Of a stretch of 64,000 bases of DNA, positions 50,179 through 60,479 are shown in pieces. The position numbers and the translations under genes were made by a program. Every line of letters starts with the position of its first letter. Position 1 is the first letter of the stretch. Below the pieces are notes generated by a model, which was not told the DNA's origin, did no database searches, and was given only the letters and a program-made list of their open reading frames with translations. The stretch comes from Nocardia goodfellowii (GTDB lineage Bacteria > Actinomycetota > Actinomycetes > Mycobacteriales > Mycobacteriaceae), in the NCBI RefSeq assembly GCF_017875645.1, contig NZ_JAGGMR010000001.1:6076001-6140000 (forward strand), read 5' to 3'.

Positions 50179-51105
50179 ATGGATGCCATGAAACTGCGCA
50201 TCTTCACCGAGCCGCAGCAGGGTGCGGACTACGACACGCTGCTGGCCGTCGCGAAAGCTACCGAGGACTTGGGGTTCGACGCATTCTTCCGGTCCGACCA
50301 CTACCTGGCCATGGGTGACTCCGATGGGCTGCCCGGCCCGACCGACGCCTGGATCACGCTGGCCGGGCTGGCGCGCGAGACCGAGCGGATCCGGTTGGGC
50401 ACGCTGGTCACCGCCGCTACCTTCCGGCTGCCCGGACCGTTGGCGATTCAAGTGGCCCAGGTAGATCAGATGTCGGGCGGCCGTATCGAATTGGGGCTGG
50501 GCAGCGGATGGTTCGCCAGTGAGCACGCCGCCTACGGAATCCCCTTCCCGGCGGACAAGTTCGCGCGGTTCGAAGAGCAGCTGGCGATCGTCACCGGGTT
50601 GTGGGCGACCGAGGTGGGTGCCAAGTTCGACTTCGACGGCGAGCATTATCAGCTGAAGGATTCGCCAGCCCTGCCCAAGCCGGTGCAGAATCCGGTGCCG
50701 GTGATCATCGGCGGCACCGGGCCCAAGCGCACGCCACGGCTGGCCGCGCGGTACGCGAGCGAGTTCAACGTGCCGTTCCACTCGGTCGAGGACAGTGCCC
50801 GCAGCTTCGACCGGGTGCGCGCGGCCGCCGCGGCCCACGGGCGCACCGATGAGCTGGTGTACTCCAACGCGCTGGTCGTCTGTGTCGGCGACAATGACGC
50901 CGAGGTGGCCCGGCGGGCTGCCGCGATCGGCCGGGAGGTGGCGGAACTGAAGACCAATGGCCTGGCCGGTTCGCCCGCCGAGGTCGTCGACAAGATCGGG
51001 CGCTACGCCGAGATCGGTAGTTCGCGCCTCTACCTGCAGGTGCTGGATCTGCAGGATCTCGACCACCTGGAATTGATCTCGGCGAAGGTACAGTCGCAGC
51101 TCTGA
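50179..51105 (+). CDS. LLM-class F420-dependent oxidoreductase
   Basis: 308 residues with the luciferase-like barrel: LRIFTEPQQGADYDTLLAVAKATEDLGFDAFFRSDHYL, TERIRLGTLVTAATFRLPG, VDQMSGGRIELGLGSGWFASEHAAYGIPF and VPVIIGGTGPKRTPRLAARYA. These loops fit F420 rather than FMN users in actinobacteria. Substrate unknown. ATG at 50179; the ATG at 50188 is an alternative, as MKLRIF starts there. Confidence 0.9.
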   Translation: MDAMKLRIFTEPQQGADYDTLLAVAKATEDLGFDAFFRSDHYLAMGDSDGLPGPTDAWITLAGLARETERIRLGTLVTAATFRLPGPLAIQVAQVDQMSGGRIELGLGSGWFASEHAAYGIPFPADKFARFEEQLAIVTGLWATEVGAKFDFDGEHYQLKDSPALPKPVQNPVPVIIGGTGPKRTPRLAARYASEFNVPFHSVEDSARSFDRVRAAAAAHGRTDELVYSNALVVCVGDNDAEVARRAAAIGREVAELKTNGLAGSPAEVVDKIGRYAEIGSSRLYLQVLDLQDLDHLELISAKVQSQL

Positions 51106-51340
51106 GTGCCGAACCCGCTCGTGCGCCCGGTGATTCCGGTGCGCGAGCGGGTCGTGCCGCCGGATTGCTAACGATCCGCCGATGGTCGCCGATTCAGCAG
51201 GTGGTCGCGCACATCGATGTCGCTGTGCGCCAGTTCACAACTAAAGCCCCCGCCGTGTTGCCCTGCGCGACGTCCGCGCAGGATGTCCGAACAGACAGCA
51301 ATCCACTGGCTATCCGAGTACTACCCGCCCAGGAGTTCTC

Positions 51341-52099
51341 TTGAGACCGTTCCGCCGCACCAACCGTCCTGCCGGTTCGCGCAAGCCCGGCGCCGTGGCC
51401 ACCGCCATCGTCGCCTCGGGCCTCGCCCTGACCGTGTGCGCGGCGACCGCCGGCGCCCGCCCCGTCGGGCCCTTCGACGTGGGCGGTGCGATCGAGACGG
51501 AATACGACCGAGCGGGTGGCACGGCGGCGCTCGGCGAGCCCACCGCGCCGGAAGCGGACGCGGCGAACGGCGGCAAGTTCCAGACCTTCACCAACAACGC
51601 CGCCATCTACTGGACCGCCGACACCGGCGCGCACGTCGTCTCGGGCCCGATTCGCAACAAGTGGGGCGCGCTCGGCTACGAGAGCGGCGCATTGCGCTAC
51701 CCGGTGACCAGCGAAGCGCAGACCCCCGCCGGAAATGGCCTGTTCGTCCAGTTCCAGGGCGGTTCCATCTACTACTCCGTCGGCACCGACGCACACCAGA
51801 TCGGTGGATTCATCCGCGACAAATGGGGACAGCTGGGCTGGGAGAACGGGCCGCTCGGGTTCCCGCTCACCGACGAAGCCGCCGGCCCCAAGGGGGGACG
51901 CTACAACCTCTTCCCAGGTGGAGCCATCTATTGGGCGCCCACCACCGGCGCGCACGCGGTCTGGGGCTCGATTCGCGACAACTGGGTCCGAGCCGGCGGC
52001 GAAAGCGGCCGCTACGGCTATCCCACCAGCGACGAATACGACTACGAGGACGGCAAAGCCCAGGACTTCCAGGGCGGCCGCATCACGTGGCAGCCGTAG
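51341..52099 (+). CDS. Secreted LGFP-repeat protein
   Basis: 252 residues starting at TTG with AGGAG 6 bases upstream. After a signal peptide (AIVASGLALTVCAATAGA) come four repeats of about 53 residues, each with an LGFP-type core: AALGEPTAPE, GALGYESGALRYPVTSE, QLGWENGPLGFPLTDE, GGESGRYGYPTSDE. LGFP repeats anchor proteins to the mycolyl-arabinogalactan wall in mycolic-acid bacteria (for example corynebacterial mycolyltransferases), which supports a Nocardia-type host. The wall role is inferred. Confidence 0.85.
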   Translation: MRPFRRTNRPAGSRKPGAVATAIVASGLALTVCAATAGARPVGPFDVGGAIETEYDRAGGTAALGEPTAPEADAANGGKFQTFTNNAAIYWTADTGAHVVSGPIRNKWGALGYESGALRYPVTSEAQTPAGNGLFVQFQGGSIYYSVGTDAHQIGGFIRDKWGQLGWENGPLGFPLTDEAAGPKGGRYNLFPGGAIYWAPTTGAHAVWGSIRDNWVRAGGESGRYGYPTSDEYDYEDGKAQDFQGGRITWQP

Positions 52100-52117
52100 G
52101 TAGGTAGCCTGTCGCCT

Positions 52118-53764
52118 GTGCAACCGCTTGGCGTGAACGATCCGCGACGGATCGGGGACTACCGGATTCTCGGCGTCCTCGGAGCCGGCGGTATGGGCAA
52201 GGTCTATCTCGGCCGCAACGCGGGTGGGCGCACCGTCGCCGTCAAGGTCATCCGGCCCGATCTGGTCGGCAACGGAGAATTCCGCACCCGGTTCGAGCGT
52301 GAGGTGACCGCCGCGAAGCGCGTCGGCGGACGATTCACCGCTCCGGTGCTCGACGCCGACGTCAACGCGAACCCGCCCTGGCTGGCCACCGGCTATGTCG
52401 CGGGGCTCCCGCTCGATGACGCGATCCAGCGATTCGGCACCTTCACCGAAGACACGTTGCTGGTGCTCGCGCGCGGATTGGCCGAAGCGCTGGTCGCCGT
52501 GCACAGCGCGGGCGTGGTGCATCGGGACTTGAAGCCGTCGAATGTGCTGCTGGCCGTGGACGGTCCGAAGGTGATCGACTTCGGTATCGCGCGCGCCGTG
52601 GAGGACACCGCGCTCACCACCACCGGAAAGGTCATCGGCTCACCGGGATTCATGTGCCCGGAGCAGGTCACCGGGGAAGCGGTGGTGCCGGCCAGCGATG
52701 TGTTCGCGCTCGGCGGTGTGCTGGTGTACGCGGCCAGTGGACAGGGGCCGTTCGGCAGCGGTGACACCGTGCAGATGCTGTGGCGGGTGGTGTACGAGGA
52801 ACCGCGGCTGGAGGCCGTGCCGGAACGGCTGCGTGCACTGGTCGCCGCATGCCTGGCCAAGGATCCCGCCGCGCGCCCGACCCCGCAGCAGATTATGGAC
52901 GAACTGCCCCAACTCGGGGTGCCCGCGGGCGGCGGCTGGCTGCCCGGACCGGTGCTGCACGAGGTGAGCACTCGCGCGGTACAGCTGCTCGATCTGGACT
53001 CCGGTCACTCCGATCCGATACCGGATCACACCCCGCCCGCAGGCGCGGGCCAGTGGTCCGGTCAGCACACCCCGCCACCCGGCCAGTCCTGGCCCGGCAC
53101 CGCCCCGGCGGTGGAACACTATGCGCCGCACGGATATCCGGGGCGCACCGACCCGACGCAGTTGTCCCACCAGCAGACCGGCTCCCGCAACCACTGGCAA
53201 CCCGAGCCCCCGAAGCCGAAACGCCGCGGCGCACTCATCGCCGGACTCCTCGTCGCCATCCTGGTCGCGGCCGGCGCCTTTGTCGTCGGCAACCAGCTCC
53301 GCGACGACAACTCCGGCGCGGCCGCCACGTCCACCTCCCCCACCGACACAGCGAACACCACCACCCAGCGCGCCCCCACCTCCGCCACAGCGGCCACCAC
53401 CACGGCCGCCTCGGGCGAATCCGTACCGGAAGCCTTTGTCGGACAATGGAAGGGGACGGCGCAGGACGGGTTGGTCGGCTTCGACATCGAGCTGACCATC
53501 AAGGAGGGCAAGGTCGGCCAGGAAGTCGCTACCTCGGCCAATACCGGTCAACTGCTCCGCCACCGCTGTAGCCGAATCGAAACCCTCACCAACGCCACCG
53601 ACAGCCAACTGACCTTCCGCGCCCGCCTCGCCGCCGACACCGCGGGCGGATGCGTCGACGACGGCAAACCCTCCACGGTCGAACTGCAGCCGGACGGCTC
53701 GCTGTCCTACAGCACGCCCGGGGTGTTCGGCGGCACCATCGCGGGCGTGCTCCGCAAGTCTTAG
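52118..53764 (+). CDS. Serine/threonine protein kinase with extracellular C-terminal domain
   Basis: 548 residues. The kinase domain (about 12-275) is complete: GAGGMGKVYLG, VAVKVI, HRDLKPSN, IDFGIA and SPGFMCPEQ in the activation segment. A Pro/Gln-rich linker, a membrane helix (GALIAGLLVAILVAAGAFVVG, about 370-390), a Thr-rich spacer and a roughly 110-residue outer domain with two cysteines (RHRCSR, GGCVDD) follow. It belongs to the PknB/PknD-like receptor kinases; the outer domain is not a PASTA repeat and its signal is unknown. Start GTG at 52118. Confidence 0.9.
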   Translation: MQPLGVNDPRRIGDYRILGVLGAGGMGKVYLGRNAGGRTVAVKVIRPDLVGNGEFRTRFEREVTAAKRVGGRFTAPVLDADVNANPPWLATGYVAGLPLDDAIQRFGTFTEDTLLVLARGLAEALVAVHSAGVVHRDLKPSNVLLAVDGPKVIDFGIARAVEDTALTTTGKVIGSPGFMCPEQVTGEAVVPASDVFALGGVLVYAASGQGPFGSGDTVQMLWRVVYEEPRLEAVPERLRALVAACLAKDPAARPTPQQIMDELPQLGVPAGGGWLPGPVLHEVSTRAVQLLDLDSGHSDPIPDHTPPAGAGQWSGQHTPPPGQSWPGTAPAVEHYAPHGYPGRTDPTQLSHQQTGSRNHWQPEPPKPKRRGALIAGLLVAILVAAGAFVVGNQLRDDNSGAAATSTSPTDTANTTTQRAPTSATAATTTAASGESVPEAFVGQWKGTAQDGLVGFDIELTIKEGKVGQEVATSANTGQLLRHRCSRIETLTNATDSQLTFRARLAADTAGGCVDDGKPSTVELQPDGSLSYSTPGVFGGTIAGVLRKS

Positions 53765-54109
53765 CCATCCCCCCGATTCGCTGCGGTCGCTCGCTTCGGA
53801 CGCCCGACGCGGCCTGGCTGTACGCCGGGCCGGCGCGCGAGTTCCCGGAGGTCGAAACGCCTTGGCCGGCGTCCCGGGGGCCGTCGCCGAAAGCGGGTGC
53901 TCGGGCCGGACTTACCTACGCTGAACCCGATTGCGTTATAGCAGGCGGCCTGTCGCGCCGCGCGACCCGTGATCTCGGATACGCTTGCGCTGCCTCGTCC
54001 CTCGCTTCCGCGCCGTCGCGACCGAGGGGTGGGTGATTGCCAGCCGGACGATGTTGTCCGTCCCGGATCTCTCGGCAGCGGCCGAGGAGCTGACGAACAC
54101 GGAGTTGTC
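53765..54109. other. 345-base gap before the DUF5995 gene, no gene seen
   Basis: It is GC-rich with several short self-complementary stretches. The only AT-leaning spot, near 53931 (TTGCGTTATA), could be a promoter. I see no coding frame with a ribosome site and family match. Confidence 0.5.
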
Positions 54110-55006
54110 ATGACGATCGCTGGTGCGCGCAACGCTGTGCTGATCGCGGTATCGACCGTGGTCCTGTCCGTGGCGGGATTGGCCGCGCCTGCCGCGAGCG
54201 CGGTCGTTTCCGACACGGTCTGCGGGACGCCGCTGAGTCAGGACGAGCTTTCCTCGATCGAACGGCTGTCCGACACAAGCACTTTGCGCGGCTCATCGAT
54301 GGAGCGCCTGGAACGTGCGGTCGACAACCATCGGCAGATCACCGAAATCCTGGTGCGGCACCGGGATCGTCGCGGGCTACTGGCGCTCGGGCTCAACGGT
54401 GTCGAATACGCCGCCGTGATGCCCCTGCAGCGCGACCCGGCAGCATTCGCCGATCCCGAATGGGCACACCGCATCAGCCTCGAGTTGCTCTCCCGCTTCC
54501 TCGACAATCTGCACGCCGAATTCACCGGCGCTCCGGCGGAGCCGCACTGGGCCCACTACTTCGCGTTGACCCGCCGCTGCGAGCTCTCCGCCGCCCGGGT
54601 CGCCATGGCGGGCTACAACGCGCACCTCACCGTCGACCTCTCCTATTCGGTTGCGGCCGTGGGCAGTACACCCGAGAATGCCCCCGACTACTTTCGTATC
54701 GTCGACGCCATCGCCCAGCAGGGCCCGCTCATCATCGAGTCCACCAAAGAGGTCTATCACGGGGACCTGGGTCCCCTCTGGCGCTTCTATTTCGTCGGCG
54801 AGGGCCTCGACGCGGTCCTGGGCGCGGGCGTAGCCACCGGCCCGCTCCTGCGTCTCGCCGACGCCGGCGCCAACGTTGTCATCTTCACCAACGGCCTCGC
54901 ATTGCAGGATCCCGCCCTGGCCCCGGCTGTGCGCATCGAGATCGATCTGCTGTGGCCCACTGCCGACACCGCCTTCGCGGTGCTCAGCGCCAACGGCGGG
55001 CTGTAG
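54110..55006 (+). CDS. Secreted DUF5995 family protein
   Basis: 298 residues. Signal peptide (AVLIAVSTVVLSVAGLAAPAASA), then a helical domain: MERLERAVDNHRQITEILVRH, FADPEWAHRISLELLSRFLDNLHAEF and DLSYSVAAVGSTPENAPDYFRIVDAI, the DUF5995 layout. Two cysteines (TVCGTP, RRCELS) may pair. GGAG lies 5 bases before the ATG. Function unknown. Confidence 0.8.
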   Translation: MTIAGARNAVLIAVSTVVLSVAGLAAPAASAVVSDTVCGTPLSQDELSSIERLSDTSTLRGSSMERLERAVDNHRQITEILVRHRDRRGLLALGLNGVEYAAVMPLQRDPAAFADPEWAHRISLELLSRFLDNLHAEFTGAPAEPHWAHYFALTRRCELSAARVAMAGYNAHLTVDLSYSVAAVGSTPENAPDYFRIVDAIAQQGPLIIESTKEVYHGDLGPLWRFYFVGEGLDAVLGAGVATGPLLRLADAGANVVIFTNGLALQDPALAPAVRIEIDLLWPTADTAFAVLSANGGL

Positions 55007-55136
55007 ACGCGAACAACGAAGGGTGTCATCTCGGCGCATGATCGAAAGAGAGCGGTCCGCGTGCCGAGCAATCCGGCACCATGGAAATGGATTCGTTTCG
55101 ATCGGTGGCACCAGGCGATCGGGTAAGGACCAAGAC

Positions 55137-56261
55137 ATGGGGATCGGGAAGAACCGGGGACGCCGAGCGCGTTCCGCGTCGATACTGGTCGCGCTGCTGA
55201 TCGGCGCGGCGCTCACCGCTTGCGGCGGGGAGCCCGACCCCGGCGAGGCGAACCCGGGCACCGCGGTCAGCAGTACCGCGACGAGTACACCGTCCGGCGT
55301 GCCGGATTTGGGGGCGGCGGAGGAGATCGCGCTCGGCATCGACGTCCCGTGGGGGTTGGCGTTGTTGCCCGATGGCGCGGCGTTGGTGGCGGAGCGGGAT
55401 ACCGGCCGGGTCTTGCGGGTGGTGGCGGGGCGGGCGCCGGAGCAGGTCTATCAGGTTTCGGGAGTGGTCGCACGAGGCGAGGGCGGGCTGCTCGGGCTGG
55501 CGATCGCCCGCGATTACGCCGCGACCGGCTGGGTCTACGCGTATTTCACCGGCGCGGACGACAATCGGATCGTACGGTTCCGGCTGGGCGGGCCGCAGGA
55601 GGTGGTGTTCACCGGAATCGCCAAGGCGGGCAACCACAATGGCGGGCGGATCGAATTCGGGCCGGACGGAATGCTGTACGTCGGAACCGGGGACGCGGGG
55701 CAGACGGACCGCTCACCCGATCCGGGCAGTCCCAATGGGAAGATTCTGCGCTTGACACCGGACGGACAGCCCGCGCCGGGCAATCCCACGACCGGGTCAC
55801 CGGTGTACAGCCTGGGGCATCGGAATGTGCAAGGGCTGGCGTGGGATCGGTCGGGGCGATTGTTCGCGGCGGAGTTCGGTCAGAACCGTTTGGACGAGGT
55901 CAATCTGATCGAACCCGGCCGTAACTACGGCTGGCCCGCGGTGGAGGGAGCCGGCGGCGGCGATCGAGGCTACGCCGACCCGCTGTTGACCTGGCCCACC
56001 TCCGCCGCGTCTCCCTCGGGCATCGCCATTGCGGGCGACACCCTGTACGTCGCCGCTCTCCGTGGCGAGAGGCTGTGGACCGCAAAGATTTCCGACGGCA
56101 AGCTCGGCGAACCCGCGGCTCTGCTGCAAGACCGCTATGGCCGTCTGCGCACCGTCGCCGTGGCCGCCGACGGCGCTCTGTGGCTCACCACGTCCAATAC
56201 CGATGGGCGCGGCGATATCCGTGACGGCGACGACCGCATCCTCCGCTTCCCGGCGAAGTGA
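55137..56261 (+). CDS. PQQ-dependent sugar dehydrogenase-like lipoprotein
   Basis: 374 residues. The lipobox LTACGG (Cys29) attaches it to the membrane. A six-bladed propeller follows: IDVPWGLALLPDGAALVAERDTGRVL, EGGLLGLAIARDYAATGWVYAYFT, AGNHNGGRIEFGPDGMLYVGTGDAG, SLGHRNVQGLAWD and GRNYGWPAVEG, all standard in soluble aldose/sorbosone dehydrogenase relatives. His in GNHNGG is the expected catalytic base. It oxidises aldoses using PQQ. AAGGA lies before the ATG. Confidence 0.88.
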   Translation: MGIGKNRGRRARSASILVALLIGAALTACGGEPDPGEANPGTAVSSTATSTPSGVPDLGAAEEIALGIDVPWGLALLPDGAALVAERDTGRVLRVVAGRAPEQVYQVSGVVARGEGGLLGLAIARDYAATGWVYAYFTGADDNRIVRFRLGGPQEVVFTGIAKAGNHNGGRIEFGPDGMLYVGTGDAGQTDRSPDPGSPNGKILRLTPDGQPAPGNPTTGSPVYSLGHRNVQGLAWDRSGRLFAAEFGQNRLDEVNLIEPGRNYGWPAVEGAGGGDRGYADPLLTWPTSAASPSGIAIAGDTLYVAALRGERLWTAKISDGKLGEPAALLQDRYGRLRTVAVAADGALWLTTSNTDGRGDIRDGDDRILRFPAK

Positions 56262-56335
56262 ACCCGCGGTGAGGCCTCGTCGAGCGCCAGCGGTTCGGGG
56301 ATGACCAACGTTTCCGTGCCGGTCGATGTGGTCCG

Positions 56336-57988
56336 TCAGTCACGTTCCCACATCGGGATGCGCACCCCGCGCTCCGCCGCGACCACGGCCGCATCTTCGT
56401 AACCCGCGTCCACATGGCGCATCACCCCGGTGCCCGGGTCGTTGGTGAGCACCCGCTCGATCTTCTGGGCGGCGAGGTCGGTGCCGTCGGCCACGCACAC
56501 CTGTCCGGCGTGGATGGATCGGCCCATGCCGACGCCGCCACCGTGGTGGATCGACACCCAGCTGGCGCCGGAGGCGGTGTTGAGCAGGGCGTTGAGGAGC
56601 GGCCAGTCGGCGATGGCGTCGGATCCGTCTGCCATGGACTCGGTTTCGCGGTAGGGCGACGCGACGCTGCCCGAGTCGAGGTGGTCGCGGCCGATCACCA
56701 CGGGGGCACGGAGCTCCCCGGCGGCGACCATCTCGTTGAACCGCAGGCCGGCCACCTGGCGTTCGCCGTAGCCGAGCCAGCAGATGCGGGCCGGAAGCCC
56801 TTGGAAGGCAACGCGTTCGCCCGCGAGACGGAGCCAGCGGCGCAGGGATTGATTGTGCGGGAACAGCTCCACCATGGCGCGGTCGGTGGCGGCGATGTCG
56901 GCCGGATCGCCGGAAAGGGCGGCCCACCGGAAGGGGCCTTTGCCCGCGCAGAAGAGGGGGCGGATGTAGGCGGGGACGAACCCCGGATAGTCGAAGGCGC
57001 GGTCGCAGCCACCGAGTTTCGCTTCACCGCGCAGCGAGTTGCCGTAGTCGAAGACTTCGGCGCCACGGTCCAGGAAGCCGAGCATGCCCGCTACGTGGTC
57101 GGCCATGGATTCGCGGGCGCGGTCGGTGAATTCGTCGGGCTTCGCGGCCGCGTAGTCCGGCCAATCATCCACTTCGACGCCGCGCGGGAGATAGGACAGC
57201 GGGTCGTGTGCGGAGGTCTGGTCGGTGACGATGTCGGCTTCCAGACCTACGGCGAGCAGTCGCGGGATCACCTCGCACGCGTTGCCGATCAGGCCGACCG
57301 ACAAGGCTTTTCGCGCGCTCCTCGCCGCTGACACCCGCCGGACCGCGTCATCGAAGTCGTCGGCGATCTCGTCGAGGTAGCGGTCGGCGACGCGCCGCCG
57401 GGCCCGCGCCGGATCGCATTCGACGACCAGGGCGATGCCCCCGTTCATGGTGACCGCCAGCGGCTGCGCCCCGCCCATGCCGCCGAGACCCGCCGTGAGG
57501 GTGAGCGTGCCGGAAAGCGTTCCGCCGAAGCGTTTGTCGGCGATGGCGGCGAAGGTCTCGTAGGTGCCCTGCAGGATCCCCTGGGTGCCGATGTAGATCC
57601 AGGATCCGGCGGTCATCTGCCCGTACATGGTCAACCCGAGCGCTTCGAGGCGGCGGAACTCCGGCCAGTTCGCCCAGTCCCCCACCAGATTCGAATTGGC
57701 GATCAGCACCCGCGGCGCCCACTCGTGGGTGCGGAACACCCCCACCGGCTTCCCGGACTGGACGAGCAGCGTTTCGTCGCTGTCGAGCGTGGTCAGCGTG
57801 CGGGTGATCGCGTCGAAACTGGCCCAGTCCCGCGCCGCTTTCCCGGTGCCGCCGTACACGACCAGATCCTGCGGTCGCTCGGCCACCTCCGGGTCGAGGT
57901 TGTTGTGCAACATCCGGATCGCCGCTTCGGTCTGCCAGGACTTGGCAATCAGATCCGTCCCGCGCGCGGCCCGTACCGTTCGAGTCAT
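56336..57988 (-). CDS. hutU: Urocanate hydratase
   Basis: 550 residues, normal length. It contains [59 protein letters not shown] and [18 protein letters not shown], all urocanase signatures with the NAD+-binding region in the middle. It hydrates urocanate to imidazolone propionate, step 2 of histidine breakdown. It follows hutH by 26 bases on the same strand. hutI is not in the window. Confidence 0.97.
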   Translation of the reverse strand: MTRTVRAARGTDLIAKSWQTEAAIRMLHNNLDPEVAERPQDLVVYGGTGKAARDWASFDAITRTLTTLDSDETLLVQSGKPVGVFRTHEWAPRVLIANSNLVGDWANWPEFRRLEALGLTMYGQMTAGSWIYIGTQGILQGTYETFAAIADKRFGGTLSGTLTLTAGLGGMGGAQPLAVTMNGGIALVVECDPARARRRVADRYLDEIADDFDDAVRRVSAARSARKALSVGLIGNACEVIPRLLAVGLEADIVTDQTSAHDPLSYLPRGVEVDDWPDYAAAKPDEFTDRARESMADHVAGMLGFLDRGAEVFDYGNSLRGEAKLGGCDRAFDYPGFVPAYIRPLFCAGKGPFRWAALSGDPADIAATDRAMVELFPHNQSLRRWLRLAGERVAFQGLPARICWLGYGERQVAGLRFNEMVAAGELRAPVVIGRDHLDSGSVASPYRETESMADGSDAIADWPLLNALLNTASGASWVSIHHGGGVGMGRSIHAGQVCVADGTDLAAQKIERVLTNDPGTGVMRHVDAGYEDAAVVAAERGVRIPMWERD

Positions 57989-58014
57989 GCGTTCCTCCGT
58001 TCTCGGCGGTTGGA

Positions 58015-59559
58015 CTACTGGTCGATGCGCAGGTGCGCGGCGACGGCGTCGTCGAGCGCCCCGGAGTTGATGAGTCGTTCGGCGGCGGCGATTTCCGGCG
58101 CCAGGTGCCGGTCCGGTCCGGGGCCGGGGACCTCGGTGCGCAACAGCGCGAGCGCGGCGGCCGTCACCGGGCCCGGTCGCAGGGGCGCGCGCAGATCCAG
58201 AGCCCGTGCGGCCGTGAGGTATTCGATGGCCAGCACCGTGGTGAGCCCGGCTACCGCTTTGCGCAATTTGCGTGCCGCCGACCAGCCCATCGATACATGG
58301 TCCTCCTGCATCGCACTGCTCGGGATCGAATCCACCGAAGCGGGCGCGGCAAGTCGCTTCAGCTCGCTGACCACACCGGCCTGGGTGTACTGGGCGATCA
58401 TGTGCCCGGAGTCGACGCCGGGATCGGCGGCCAGAAACGCCGGAAGTCCGTGCGAGCGTGCGGTATCCAGCATGCGGTCGGTGCGCCGCTCGGCCATGCT
58501 CGCCACGTCGGCGATCGGGATGGCCAGGAAATCCAGTACATAGGCCACCGGGGCGCCGTGGAAGTTGCCGTTGGATTCCAGACGGCCGTCGGCCAGCACG
58601 ACGGGATTGTCGATCGCGGAGGCCAATTCGCGATCGGCGACAGTTTCGGCGTGCAGCACGGTATCGCGGGCGGCGCCGTGCACCTGGGGTGCGCAGCGCA
58701 AGGAGTAGGCGTCCTGCACCCGGTTGCAGTCCGGCCCGCGATGACTCGCGACGATCTCCGAATCCGCCAGCGCCGCGCGCATCCGCGCCGCCGAGCGCGC
58801 CTGCCCGGGATGCGGGCGCAGCGCTTGCAGGTCCGCCGCGAAAACCCGGTCGGTGCCGAGCAGCGCCTCGACACTCATGGCCGCGGTGATATCCGCGACG
58901 TCGAGCAGCCGACGCAGATCGTCCAGGGCGAGCACCAGCATGCCGAGCATGCCGTCGGTGCCGTTGGTCAGCGCGAGGCCCTCCTTCTCGGCCAGCACTA
59001 CGGGCTCGATCCCCTCGACCCGCAAAGCCTCCGACGCGGGCAGGCGTACGCCCTCTGCGTCGACGACCTCTCCTTCACCCATCAGCGCCAGTCCGATCGC
59101 GGCCAGCGGGGCCAGATCACCGGAGCAGCCGAGCGACCCGTACTCCGGGACCACCGGCACGATTCCCGCGTTCAGCAGTGCGGCGAGCGTGTGCGCGGTT
59201 TCCGGCCGCACTCCGGTGTGCCCGGTGGCGAGGGTGCGCAGGCGCAGCACCATCAGCGCCCGCACCACCTCGCGTTCCACCGCCGGTCCGGCGCCCGCCG
59301 CGTGCGAGCGGATCAACGACCGCTGCAAAGCGGCCCGGCTCTCCGGCGGGATATGCCGGGTGGCGAGTGCGCCGAAGCCGGTGGACACGCCGTAGGTCGG
59401 CACATCGCTCACCGCCAGCGCCTCGACGTGCCCGCGCGCACTGCTCAGCCGCTTCTCCGCGGCCGCGCTCAAACGCACCGTCGCCGCTCCGCGCGCGACA
59501 GCGACAACCCACTCCCTCGACAGCGGCCCATCCAATTCGACCTGTGCGATATCCGGCAT
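58015..59559 (-). CDS. hutH: Histidine ammonia-lyase
   Basis: 514 residues. The MIO cofactor motif is CSGDLAPL (Cys145-Ser146-Gly147) instead of the more usual ASG. Other family features: [15 protein letters not shown] with the catalytic Tyr, [33 protein letters not shown] and [12 protein letters not shown]. It deaminates histidine to urocanate, the first hut step. ATG at 59559 (MPDIAQ); ATG at 59568 is also in frame. It is divergent from an IclR gene with a palindrome in the 85-base gap. Confidence 0.95.
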   Translation of the reverse strand: MPDIAQVELDGPLSREWVVAVARGAATVRLSAAAEKRLSSARGHVEALAVSDVPTYGVSTGFGALATRHIPPESRAALQRSLIRSHAAGAGPAVEREVVRALMVLRLRTLATGHTGVRPETAHTLAALLNAGIVPVVPEYGSLGCSGDLAPLAAIGLALMGEGEVVDAEGVRLPASEALRVEGIEPVVLAEKEGLALTNGTDGMLGMLVLALDDLRRLLDVADITAAMSVEALLGTDRVFAADLQALRPHPGQARSAARMRAALADSEIVASHRGPDCNRVQDAYSLRCAPQVHGAARDTVLHAETVADRELASAIDNPVVLADGRLESNGNFHGAPVAYVLDFLAIPIADVASMAERRTDRMLDTARSHGLPAFLAADPGVDSGHMIAQYTQAGVVSELKRLAAPASVDSIPSSAMQEDHVSMGWSAARKLRKAVAGLTTVLAIEYLTAARALDLRAPLRPGPVTAAALALLRTEVPGPGPDRHLAPEIAAAERLINSGALDDAVAAHLRIDQ

Positions 59560-59614
59560 GGGTCCCATTCCACAACCGCGACGGCGCAGGCAGAATGAGG
59601 CCACGCCGGATACA

Positions 59615-59630
59615 GTCTGGTATTTCAGAC
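59615..59630. promoter_or_regulatory. Inverted repeat in the hutH-IclR divergent promoter
   Basis: GTCTG-GTATTT-CAGAC, 14 bases before the IclR start and 55 before hutH. AT-rich spacer. A candidate operator for the IclR regulator. Confidence 0.6.
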
Positions 59631-59644
59631 AGAGCGAGGAAGTC

Positions 59645-60418
59645 ATGGGTGATATCCCGGCCCTGCGCCGCGGCCTCGCGGTACTGCGATTACTGGCGAC
59701 CCGCGCCGGCCCGGTGTCGGCCGCCACCATCGCCCGCGAGCTCGCCCTGCCGCGCTCCACCACCTACCACCTGCTCACGGAACTGGAACGGGCCCGTTTC
59801 GTCACTCATCTGCCGGCCGAGCGACGCTACGGCCTCGGCATCGCCGCGTTCGAACTCGGCTCGGCCTACCTGCGCCACGATCCGCTGGAACGACTGGCGG
59901 CGCCGCTACTGCGCGAACTCGTGGAACGCGTCGGTCACAACGCGCATCTCGGCGTCCTGCACGGCAACGAACTGCTCTACCTGATCAAGGAACACCCTGC
60001 CCGGCCGGAAACGGTGGTCACCGAAGTCGGTGTCCGGCTCCCGGCGCAGCTGACCGCTTCGGGCCGAGCCATCCTCGCGCATCTGCCGGCGGCGCACGTC
60101 CGCGCGCTGTTCCCCACCGCGAGCGCGTTCGTCCACCGCACCGACCGCGGGCCCACCACGCTCGCCGCGCTGCGGTCGATCCTGTCCGCCGAACGCCGCC
60201 GCGGCTGGTCCTGCGAGGACGGACACATCACCCCCGGGTTCGCCTCGGTAGCGCACCCCATCTTCGATCACGCCCACCACCCCATCGCCGCCATCAGCGT
60301 CACCCTGCGCCACCACTGCGACAACACCCCGTGCGGCACCGACTGGTCCGCGTTGGCCACCGAAGTCCGTTGCACCGCAACCGAACTCACGCGCCGCATC
60401 GGCGGCCGGAGCGACTGA
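59645..60418 (+). CDS. IclR-family transcriptional regulator, likely hut regulator
   Basis: 257 residues: winged helix (about 8-65) ALRRGLAVLRLLATRAGPVSAATIARELALPRSTTYHLLTEL and an IclR effector domain (about 85-250) with HNAHLGVLHGNELLYL, VGVRLPAQLTASGRAILAHL and RGWSCEDGHITPGFASVAHPIF. GAGGAAG precedes the ATG. Divergence from hutH suggests it controls histidine use, with urocanate or histidine as effector (inference). Confidence 0.9.
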   Translation: MGDIPALRRGLAVLRLLATRAGPVSAATIARELALPRSTTYHLLTELERARFVTHLPAERRYGLGIAAFELGSAYLRHDPLERLAAPLLRELVERVGHNAHLGVLHGNELLYLIKEHPARPETVVTEVGVRLPAQLTASGRAILAHLPAAHVRALFPTASAFVHRTDRGPTTLAALRSILSAERRRGWSCEDGHITPGFASVAHPIFDHAHHPIAAISVTLRHHCDNTPCGTDWSALATEVRCTATELTRRIGGRSD

Positions 60419-60479
60419 GCACGCTGCCGCCGGAGCTGCGGATCATCCGGCGCTCCGGCGGCACACCACTTCTGACGAA

